13,525 bases of DNA, from positions 1 to 13,525 of the forward strand of contig JAGAUM010000028.1 in NCBI GenBank assembly GCA_017620795.1. Reading direction: 5' to 3'. The notes below the pieces were generated by a model. The model did not search any database and was not told the DNA's origin. It saw only the letters and a list, made by a program, of their open reading frames with translations. Position numbers and translations under genes: made by a program. Numbering within the stretch: the stretch's first letter is position 1; every line of letters begins with the position of its first letter. Of this stretch, positions 7,510 to 13,525 are shown piece after piece. Origin of the DNA: Clostridia bacterium. GTDB taxonomy: Bacteria > Bacillota > Clostridia > RGIG8785.

Positions 7510-8268
7510 TTATTCCCAACGCACCTTAATCCCTGCAGCCTTTGCGGCATCGAGATAAGCTTGCGGCGGTTTGCGGTCTGTGATGAGCAGATGAATCTGC
7601 CCGAACTCGGCAAAGGTGAAGGGCATCACCTTGTCCAGCTTGCTGACGTCAGCCATGGCGATGTTCATGGTCGCCTTCTGCATAATCCGACGTTTTAACT
7701 CGCAGTCGTTATAGTCGCCGTTAGAGCAACCGTGGTCCAACGAGATAGCGGCGGGGGCAATAAACGCCAGATCGAAGTTATAATCTTCCAAAGACTTGAC
7801 CGTTCTGGGGTCTGCAACCGACATGTTATTGCGGTTGATTTGTCCGCCCAGTAGGTTTACGGTGGGGGTCCGTTTCTTACAAACCTCTAATGCAACCTGC
7901 AATCCCGAGGTCAGTACAAACAGATTGGTGTCAGGCATCAACCGTGCCAGATTCAATCCCGTAGTACCCGGGTCAATATAAATGGAGCGATTCGGTTCAA
8001 TATACTCGGCGGCGATACGGGCAATCCGTGCCTTTTCCTCCTGACGCTGTGCCAGTCTCAAACTGAACACATCCTCCATCCGATCGGGATGGGCGAGGCG
8101 GATACCACCTTTGATGCGAATGGCTTCCCCTGCTTTTTCCAGATAATCCAGATCCCGACGCAAGGTCATACTGGATACCTGAGGAAAGAGCACTTCCAGT
8201 TCTTTTAAGTAGAGCGTTCCACGCTTTTTGAGCAATGCTAAGATTTCTGCGCGGCGTTCAGCACTCAC
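7510..8268 (-). CDS. DeoR-family transcriptional regulator, first gene of the operon
   Basis: This 252-residue protein is typical in length for the family. An N-terminal winged helix-turn-helix (about 1-58) has the family signature SSMTLRRDLDYLEKAG at 32-47. The C-terminal sensor domain, of the sugar-phosphate isomerase-like fold, has IDPGTTGLNLA (98-108; usually DxGTT), LLGGQINRN (139-147), CELKRRIM (189-196) and ADVSK (206-210). DeoR-family sensors usually bind phosphorylated sugars, and the proteins usually repress their own operon. The start codon is GTG at 8268-8266, preceded by GGGAGGTGA; an internal ATG would cut into the helix-turn-helix. A sigma-A promoter and three TTAACA boxes lie just upstream, which fits autoregulation. 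The effector is unknown; a sugar or polyol phosphate related to the MtlD-like enzyme is a plausible guess. Confidence 0.93.
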   Translation of the reverse strand: MSAERRAEILALLKKRGTLYLKELEVLFPQVSSMTLRRDLDYLEKAGEAIRIKGGIRLAHPDRMEDVFSLRLAQRQEEKARIARIAAEYIEPNRSIYIDPGTTGLNLARLMPDTNLFVLTSGLQVALEVCKKRTPTVNLLGGQINRNNMSVADPRTVKSLEDYNFDLAFIAPAAISLDHGCSNGDYNDCELKRRIMQKATMNIAMADVSKLDKVMPFTFAEFGQIHLLITDRKPPQAYLDAAKAAGIKVRWE

Positions 8269-8284
8269 GGCTTCACCTCCCTGA

Positions 8285-8319
8285 TGTTAAAAATGTTAAA
8301 AAATTTCACACACTGTTAA
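8285..8319. promoter_or_regulatory. Three TGTTAA/TTAACA boxes: candidate DeoR operator
   Basis: TGTTAA occurs at 8285-8290, 8294-8299 and 8314-8319 in the same orientation, at spacings of 9 and 20 bases. The first two lie in a near-perfect direct repeat (ATGTTAAAAA then ATGTTAAAAAA). The third abuts the operon's -10 box, and the other two fall just downstream of the expected transcription start. A repressor bound here would block transcription. DeoR-family operators are often direct repeats near the promoter. That this regulator is the one that binds is inferred. Confidence 0.5.
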
Positions 8320-8347
8320 TTATAATCAAAAAAGCCCCTAAAGTCAA
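8319..8347 (-). promoter_or_regulatory. Sigma-A promoter of the deoR-E2-E3-E1-lplA-mtlD operon
   Basis: On the minus strand TTGACT (8347-8342) is separated by exactly 17 bases from TATAAT (8324-8319). This is a near-consensus promoter. The predicted start is near 8312, leaving a leader of about 44 bases that contains two TTAACA boxes and the ribosome binding site of the regulator gene. Confidence 0.88.
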
Positions 8348-8439
8348 GGTTTTAAGCGGAAAAAGATGAAAATTATTCAGCCGAAAAGAATTATACAAAC
8401 TTTTTCCTAAAAAGTACAAAAATATTTTATAAAACAATA

Positions 8440-8468
8440 TTTACTTTTTTCATCAACAAGTCTATAAT
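8440..8468 (+). promoter_or_regulatory. Probable promoter of the secreted esterase gene
   Basis: TATAAT (8463-8468) is a perfect -10 box. TTTACT (8440-8445), 17 bases upstream, matches four of six -35 positions. The region before it is very AT-rich and could act as an UP element. Transcription would start near 8475, with a short leader holding AAGGAG (8489-8494) 8 bases before the ATG at 8503. Confidence 0.72.
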
Positions 8469-8502
8469 AATTGGTAGAAAAAAGACAAAAGGAGAATTGG
8501 GA

Positions 8503-11500
8503 ATGAAGAAAGTATTGGCTTGGATATTGGTTTGGGCATTGACCCTGCCAATGGTGTTTACCGTCCCTGTGTTTGCAACGGAGGACGTAACCGTTTACAG
8601 CATTTATGATGCTTTCACCGCGGAATATGCCGCCGGGGATGAGAACGGGACCTTTAACGATGGAGACCATATCTGGACCATCGGATATTTTGACCCTGCA
8701 GTCGGGACGGTAACCCCGTACCCCTGCTTCGGGCGAGGCTCTGCCAATGCATCGGTAGACACCAAGACTTGGGGTATGACATGGCGCAGCGGCTATGAGA
8801 ATGTGGCTGTAGACTACACCAATACGTCAACTGTTTACGGGTCTATGGGTGTATCTCCCTCCCGTATTTCTGCCGGCTTTACTCCCGGTATGAGCGGAGC
8901 GCATTACTACCCCACTGCAGTCTTTACTGCGCCCGAAGCCGGAATGTATGTCTTTGACGGTGCCTTTTACCGTGGCGGTACGGCGACCCGTCAGGACGGG
9001 CATTTGTTAAAGGTCATGAAGCGTGGGGCAGACGGCACTCTGACCAATATCTGGCCGAGCGGAGCGGGTCTGACCTCTTCCGACGGCACCGGCGGTTGGG
9101 CAAAAGCTAACTACGGTTTGGATACGCCGATTCCCTGGACGGCAGTAACCCTTTCGGCGGGGGAACAGCTCTTGCTGATGATTGACCGTAATATCAATCA
9201 GTATTCGGACGAGTATTCCATCCGTTTTTTTGATATTGAAAAAGTAACCACTATCCCGAACTATGAAAAAGCTTCTTATACGGTCAGCTACTATAGTGAC
9301 GAAACCCTTTCGGACCGCAATATTCTGGACTTATCCCTTCCGCATGTGGGCGGAACGGTTACCTATGCGTCGGACGATGAATCCATCCTCGCTCCCACCG
9401 ACGAGGCGGGTGTCTTTGAAATCCTCGGCGCGTCCAACCATGGCGGTGTTTATTCTTCGCCCTTTGCAACGCCCGTGACCGTATCAGCTACTCATATTGC
9501 CGAGGACGGAACCGAAACCGTCCGCGAAACGAAGGTTCATACCTTTGCTTATGCGGTTGAGGAACAAACAGAGACCGACTTCGTATTGGATTCCTTTGCG
9601 GATATCGCCTTAGATGGCAACGGCGTCTGGACAATCATGCATGAGTACACAAGCGCCCTGACCACCTCCCTTTCCAACTACCTGGAAACTCCCGTCGAGG
9701 TGCGGAACAACGGCTCTACCGAATACTATCAGTTCAAAACGGCAAGCGGAAGCACCTTCCGCCCCTATAATAACGAAATCTTCGCCGCCAACGGTCAGAG
9801 CGTTGTCATGGCTTTTACTATCCCTTATGAAGGCTACTGGTCGATTCCTTCCGCCAACATCGTTTGTACGTCGGGCGGAAAGACCGAGGCACGCCCCAAC
9901 TGGGATGGCGTCAACGCCGCCATCCGTACCGATGACGAGCTGTTGTGGCCCAACGGCGACTATAACGCCTTCAGCTATGTTGAAGCTCAAACCACTGTTG
10001 CCACCCCTGCGATTAACAACAAGCTTTTCGAGGCAGGGGAGCGGATTTATTTCGTCTTAAACTGTGGTGCCAACTCCAACGGCGACGCGGCTTCCTGGAA
10101 ACCTGCCATGAAGTTTGTTGCCCCCATCCCCGAAGAAGTGGAACCGCTGCCCGTTTACAGCATCTGGGACGCCTTTACTTACGATTATGCCGAAGGGGAT
10201 GAAGACGGCACCTTCAACGATGGCGAGCATATCTGGACCATCGGTGCGTATAACGGCACTCAAAACACCCTGACCCCTTATACCTGCTTCGGTCTGCCCA
10301 GTGTCGGCAAGAACATCGCTTCCGAAGCCGCTTGGGGTATGACCTGGAAAGACGGCTATTCGGGTACTGTCGTTAATATTTCCGAATCAGCAATTCCCTA
10401 CTACGGCACCATGGGCGTGTCCAAAACCCATGCTGCCACCGGTTTTACCGCAGGCTTTGTCACTCCCGAACACAACTCTCCTGCCGCTGTATTCAAAGCC
10501 CCCAGAACAGGACTGTATCTGTTTAACGGTTCTATGCGCCGTACCTCTTTTGCGACTAATCAGGACGGTCATCTGGTCAAGGTGGCAAAGAAGGCGAAGG
10601 ACGGCACCGTCACCAGTGTCTGGCCCGGCAATCCCGGCCTTACCGCCGCAGATGGCACCACCGGCTGGAAGAAAGCCAACTACGGAACCGACACAGAGAT
10701 TCCGCTGACCTCCGTTGCACTGACCGAGGGGGATCAGCTTCTGCTGATTGTTGACCGTAACGGCAACCAGTACTCCGACGAGTATTGCATCAACGACTTT
10801 AAGGTAGAATGCGTAGACACCATCGCAGGCTACCAAAGCGACTTTACGCTGTTAACTCACTATGAGGATGAAACCTTTGCCGACCGCAATGTGGCAGACT
10901 TCTCGGTTCTGACCAACCCCTATGCACAGGGCACCGTGACCTACACTTCCAGTAACGAAGCGGTCTTAAAACCCCATGCCGACCAGTCGGGCAAGTTTGA
11001 TATCGTAGGCGCATCTCACACGGGTGGCACTTTTGCCCAGAACGCATTGCCCACCCCGGTGACTATTACCGCCACCTTTACCCCCACCATCGGCACCGAA
11101 ACCACGGTCAAAACCACCACTGCCCATGTGATGTCCTACACGGCATCACCGACCGACACCACCTTTACTCTAGACAGTGCATCGGACTTGGCGATGGACG
11201 GAACGGGCTACTGGCGCGCAATGTATGAGCCTCGTGCCGCCTTGTCCGAAAAAGGCACCGAGTATCGTCCTATGTTCATCCGCTTCTATCGTCCGGATAC
11301 CGTTTGGGAATACCCTTGCTACTTTACCGAACTGGGTAGCCGCTATCGTTTTAACACCGCTTCTTTGGTCCCGATTATGAGCGAAAATATCGTTCTTGCC
11401 TTCACCGTTCCTTACAGCGGTTACTGGGATATTCCTGCTACCGATGTAACTTGCAACACCACCATCAAAGAAGGCTGGGATGGTGTGAATGTTGCGATCC

Positions 11501-13525
11501 GTACCGATGAAAAAGTTTTATGGCCTGAAAACGGCGACTTTAATGATTTTTATTATATAGCACCCAAAACTACCGTTCAGTCTCCTGCGCAGACTCTGTA
11601 CCTGGAGATGGGGACTCACCTCTATTTCGTAGTCTCCGCAGGGGATAGCCAGCATGGCGACGGCATGAGTTGGAAGCCCACCGTCTCCTATAACACGACT
11701 TTAAATGAAGCGCCCGAAGAGGGGGCAGAGCCCATCGGGGATTATGAAAAGGCAGAGCACTATCTGCACTACTACACCAAGGCAGACTCCGCTTCCCAAA
11801 ACATCGTGGATTTGTCTCTGCCCGTCACCCCCGGTATCCCCGGCAGCATCCGCTATACCTCGTCGAATGAGACGGTCTTAAAGCCTGTAGACGAAACCAG
11901 TGGCAAGTTCAAGGTCTTAACCTACACCTATAGTGGCGGCGCAACGAAGAACTTCCCTGAACCCCTGACCGTTTGTGCAACCTTTACCGAGCTGGACGGC
12001 ACCGAGACGGTCAAGACCACTGCGGTACAGACCATGCCCTACGATGTGGGCATGACCGACATCGCTTACGAGCTTTCGGGTATCCGTAACATCAAGGTGG
12101 AAAACGAAGGCGTATGGCAGATTTATTATGAAAACAATGTCGACTTAACTGCAACAGGCACCACCTACCAGAAACTGCCCTCGTCCTTATACACTACTCC
12201 CGACGGGTATCGGTACTTCCGCTTCTATGACGCATCGGATATTCAGTACCGACCCGACAACACCTTTATGCGCCCCTCGGCAACCGAGAATCTGGTGCTG
12301 GCGTTTGTTGCCCCCAAGGACGGACGCTATAACATCCCGTCTGCTACCATCACTCCTTATAACATGAACGCCACCGATGATATCGCCTACGCCATCCGTA
12401 CCGAATCCAAGACCCTGATTCCGAAGAATGGCGCCTATAACGATTTTATCACTGTCACGGGCAACACTGCTTTTGAGACCCAGGCGACCGAGATTTCGCT
12501 GAAAAAGGGTGAAAAGGTCTACTTCGTCTTAAACGCAGGCGCTGTTTCCGCAAGAAACAACGTGTACTACAAGCCGAAGGTCACCGTCAACCCCTCGGCA
12601 TACGAGCCCAACCCCTACGCTCTGACTGCGTATGAAAATGTGGCACCCATCAACGTCCTTTCCGACTATGGGACCGAGCATTTGGACAGCCTGCAGGCAA
12701 GTGTCATGCAGGTAGAGGCGACGGTTACAGTGACGGGCAACAGTAGCGGTACTGCTGCAGGCATCGCCGATGCCGCAAGCGACCGTGACCCCGTAACGGC
12801 AACCGTCTTTAATACCGATGGCACCGTTACTGCGACCTTTGACACGGCACGGAAACTTGAGGACATGACCATGTTCCTGTCTGCCAAGAAGGGCGTGGGA
12901 AGCACCTATTGTATCGAGTTCTATTACAGTGAGAATGGCACGGACTTCCATCACTTCTACACTGCCACCAACACCGAGGTGCTGGGCAAGAACTTTGACC
13001 AAGCCTATCCGCTGATTCGCCTGTCCGACTTCGGTGATAAACTCCCTGCAGTCAAGGCAGTTCGCGCCAAGATTATTCTAGACGGATTCTTTGATAACAC
13101 CATCACCGTCTCCGAATGGGACATCAACACCCAAACGGACAGTGAGGCGGTTTTGGCATCACGCGCCGCTGCGGCAAAGATTCTCCGCCTGCCCAGCATC
13201 TTCGCTTCGGGCATGATTTTACAACGGGATAAGGACATCAAAATTTCCGGCTTCGGCGGCACAGAATCAGTCATCGTTACCTTAAAAGACGCGTCGGGCA
13301 AGACCGTCTCCACTGCGACCGTGCCTGTTACCGACAGTGCTTGGTCAGCAGTCCTGCCTCCCCAAAAGGGCGGTCATGACAAGTTCTCCATTACCGTGAC
13401 CGACACCACCGATGTCCAAAACACCCTGACCATCGACAACATTCTGTTCGGTGACTTGTGGCTCATGGGCGGTCAGTCCAATATGTCCTTCGGCATGCAG
13501 ATGATTGACACCTATACCGAGGATA
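8503..13525 (+). CDS. Giant secreted multidomain protein with C-terminal SASA-type esterase domain (3' end outside window)
   Basis: The frame stays open for 1674 codons and runs off the right edge. A signal peptide (1-25: MKK, a hydrophobic core, cleavage after VFA) directs export; no lipobox is seen. Then come module A1 (about 31-247), B1 (253-355), C1 (358-540), A2 (551-770), B2 (776-880), C2 (886-1064), B3 (1079-1180), C3 (1187-1363), a discoidin-like domain (about 1367-1545) and the start of a sialate O-acetylesterase/SASA domain (from about 1563). The last has LPSIFASGMILQRDK (1562-1576) and GDLWLMGGQSNMSFG, with the presumed catalytic serine S1659 in GQSNM. B modules resemble degenerate bacterial Ig-like domains; A and C look like beta-sandwich, possibly glycan-binding, modules. 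The likely role is extracellular deacetylation of acetylated glycans (sialic acid, xylan or pectin cannot be distinguished). Start: ATG with AAGGAG 8 bases upstream. The remaining SASA domain and any cell-wall anchor lie beyond the window. Confidence 0.88.
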   Translation, partial: MKKVLAWILVWALTLPMVFTVPVFATEDVTVYSIYDAFTAEYAAGDENGTFNDGDHIWTIGYFDPAVGTVTPYPCFGRGSANASVDTKTWGMTWRSGYENVAVDYTNTSTVYGSMGVSPSRISAGFTPGMSGAHYYPTAVFTAPEAGMYVFDGAFYRGGTATRQDGHLLKVMKRGADGTLTNIWPSGAGLTSSDGTGGWAKANYGLDTPIPWTAVTLSAGEQLLLMIDRNINQYSDEYSIRFFDIEKVTTIPNYEKASYTVSYYSDETLSDRNILDLSLPHVGGTVTYASDDESILAPTDEAGVFEILGASNHGGVYSSPFATPVTVSATHIAEDGTETVRETKVHTFAYAVEEQTETDFVLDSFADIALDGNGVWTIMHEYTSALTTSLSNYLETPVEVRNNGSTEYYQFKTASGSTFRPYNNEIFAANGQSVVMAFTIPYEGYWSIPSANIVCTSGGKTEARPNWDGVNAAIRTDDELLWPNGDYNAFSYVEAQTTVATPAINNKLFEAGERIYFVLNCGANSNGDAASWKPAMKFVAPIPEEVEPLPVYSIWDAFTYDYAEGDEDGTFNDGEHIWTIGAYNGTQNTLTPYTCFGLPSVGKNIASEAAWGMTWKDGYSGTVVNISESAIPYYGTMGVSKTHAATGFTAGFVTPEHNSPAAVFKAPRTGLYLFNGSMRRTSFATNQDGHLVKVAKKAKDGTVTSVWPGNPGLTAADGTTGWKKANYGTDTEIPLTSVALTEGDQLLLIVDRNGNQYSDEYCINDFKVECVDTIAGYQSDFTLLTHYEDETFADRNVADFSVLTNPYAQGTVTYTSSNEAVLKPHADQSGKFDIVGASHTGGTFAQNALPTPVTITATFTPTIGTETTVKTTTAHVMSYTASPTDTTFTLDSASDLAMDGTGYWRAMYEPRAALSEKGTEYRPMFIRFYRPDTVWEYPCYFTELGSRYRFNTASLVPIMSENIVLAFTVPYSGYWDIPATDVTCNTTIKEGWDGVNVAIRTDEKVLWPENGDFNDFYYIAPKTTVQSPAQTLYLEMGTHLYFVVSAGDSQHGDGMSWKPTVSYNTTLNEAPEEGAEPIGDYEKAEHYLHYYTKADSASQNIVDLSLPVTPGIPGSIRYTSSNETVLKPVDETSGKFKVLTYTYSGGATKNFPEPLTVCATFTELDGTETVKTTAVQTMPYDVGMTDIAYELSGIRNIKVENEGVWQIYYENNVDLTATGTTYQKLPSSLYTTPDGYRYFRFYDASDIQYRPDNTFMRPSATENLVLAFVAPKDGRYNIPSATITPYNMNATDDIAYAIRTESKTLIPKNGAYNDFITVTGNTAFETQATEISLKKGEKVYFVLNAGAVSARNNVYYKPKVTVNPSAYEPNPYALTAYENVAPINVLSDYGTEHLDSLQASVMQVEATVTVTGNSSGTAAGIADAASDRDPVTATVFNTDGTVTATFDTARKLEDMTMFLSAKKGVGSTYCIEFYYSENGTDFHHFYTATNTEVLGKNFDQAYPLIRLSDFGDKLPAVKAVRAKIILDGFFDNTITVSEWDINTQTDSEAVLASRAAAAKILRLPSIFASGMILQRDKDIKISGFGGTESVIVTLKDASGKTVSTATVPVTDSAWSAVLPPQKGGHDKFSITVTDTTDVQNTLTIDNILFGDLWLMGGQSNMSFGMQMIDTYTED
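8593..10140 (+). repeat. Internal repeat unit 1 (modules A1-B1-C1) of the secreted protein
   Basis: Residues 31-546. It starts VYSIYDAF and includes GTFNDGDHIWTIG, then DRNINQYSDEYSI at the end of A1, NYEKASYTVSYYSDETLSDRN in B1, and FVLDSFADIALDGNGVW opening C1. C1 ends near SWKPAMKFV. Nearly every landmark recurs about 520-528 residues later in unit 2, so the region arose by tandem duplication of about 1.56 kb. Confidence 0.85.
10153..11700 (+). repeat. Internal repeat unit 2 (modules A2-B2-C2) of the secreted protein
   Basis: Residues 551-1066. It starts VYSIWDAF, with GTFNDGEHIWTIG, DRNGNQYSDEYCI, HYEDETFADRN, FTLDSASDLAMDGTGYW and finally SWKPTVSY. It keeps the order and spacing of unit 1 (offset 520 at A, 523 at B, 528 at C). 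The DNA is still visibly similar in places, for example GTTTACAGCAT at 8593 and 10153, but has diverged, so the duplication is not fresh. Confidence 0.85.
11737..12591 (+). repeat. Partial third repeat (modules B3-C3, no A module)
   Basis: Residues 1079-1363. DYEKAEHYLHYYTKADSASQN matches the opening of B1 and B2, SIRYTSSNETVLKP matches TVTYTSSNEAVLKP of B2, and the C3 part keeps EGVW, LVLAFVAPKDGRYNIP, AYAIRT and KGEKVYFVLNAG. C3 is the most divergent C copy: the LDG core before VW reads VENEG and the final SWKP reads YYKP. No A module precedes it. Confidence 0.8.
12601..13137 (+). other. Discoidin (F5/8 type C)-like domain within the secreted protein
   Basis: Residues about 1367-1545. The pattern ASDRDPVTATVF, then a beta-rich stretch with YCIEFYYSENGTDFHHFYTA, then VKAVRAKIILDG, resembles discoidin-like domains, which often bind carbohydrates. 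It sits directly before the esterase domain, a common arrangement in gut glycan-degrading proteins. The fold assignment is by pattern only. Confidence 0.5.
13189..13525 (+). other. Start of SASA / sialate O-acetylesterase catalytic domain
   Basis: From residue 1563. The opening LPSIFASGMILQRDKDIKIS and the block GDLWLMGGQSNM are the two N-terminal signatures of this SGNH-type esterase family; the serine in GQSNM (codon within 13471-13485) is the expected nucleophile. The block with the catalytic Asp/His lies beyond the window, so activity cannot be confirmed here. Confidence 0.88.

Noticed and set aside
8350..8363. Possible CcpA cre-like site (TTTTAAGCGGAAAA) upstream of the operon promoter
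   Set aside because: Only the AANCG core matches; the outer TG and CA positions of the consensus are missing, so it is too weak to annotate.
8407..8670. Minus-strand open frame of 87 codons over the divergent promoter region
   Set aside because: It overlaps the signal peptide coding region and the plus-strand promoter, and its product has no coherent domain.
10387..10836. Minus-strand open frames opposite the secreted gene (also 9610-9990 and 12529-13002)
   Set aside because: They are antisense to a continuous 1674-codon gene with repeated, conserved modules; no ribosome binding site or family motif supports them.
1..13525. tRNA, rRNA, CRISPR array, insertion sequence or phage genes
   Set aside because: None seen: no transposase or integrase motifs, no regularly spaced short repeats, and no cloverleaf-like sequence in the small intergenic gaps.

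Overview
The window looks like a chromosomal segment of an anaerobic, probably gut-type Firmicute of class Clostridia. The basis is consensus sigma-A promoters (TTGACT-17-TATAAT), strong AGGAGG-type ribosome binding sites before every gene, tight operon packing, a moderate GC content, a fused single-chain E1 of the kind known from Clostridia, and a very large secreted multidomain esterase. Genus or family cannot be decided from the sequence alone.

Region 1 (minus strand, 8268 down to 69) reads as one operon of six genes in this order: a DeoR-family regulator with a GTG start, the E2 acyltransferase, the E3 dihydrolipoamide dehydrogenase and a fused alpha-beta E1 of a 2-oxoacid dehydrogenase complex, then a lipoate-protein ligase, then a mannitol-1-phosphate 5-dehydrogenase family protein. 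E1, E2 and E3 form a complete lipoate-dependent complex that decarboxylates a 2-oxoacid (pyruvate, a branched-chain 2-oxoacid, or acetoin in the acetoin variant) to an acyl-CoA and NADH. The ligase supplies the lipoyl group that E2 needs. The MtlD-like enzyme and the DeoR regulator suggest a link to sugar or polyol catabolism. A long hairpin ending in a T-run separates E1 from the ligase and may set a lower expression level for the last two genes. A bidirectional terminator closes the operon at 36-65.

Region 2 (8269-8502) is an AT-rich 234-bp divergent intergenic region. It holds a well-formed promoter for the operon, a good promoter for the rightward gene, and three TGTTAA/TTAACA boxes next to the operon promoter that could be the regulator's own operator.

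Region 3 (plus strand, 8503 to the window end) is a single open reading frame of at least 1674 codons that runs off the right edge. It encodes a secreted protein with a signal peptide, an internally duplicated unit of about 520 residues (A-B-C, A'-B'-C'), a third partial copy (B''-C''), a discoidin-like domain, and the beginning of a SASA/sialate O-acetylesterase-type domain with its GQSNM serine motif. It is probably an extracellular enzyme acting on acetylated glycans. The N-terminal repeat modules match nothing that I can name with certainty and are the most novel part of the window.
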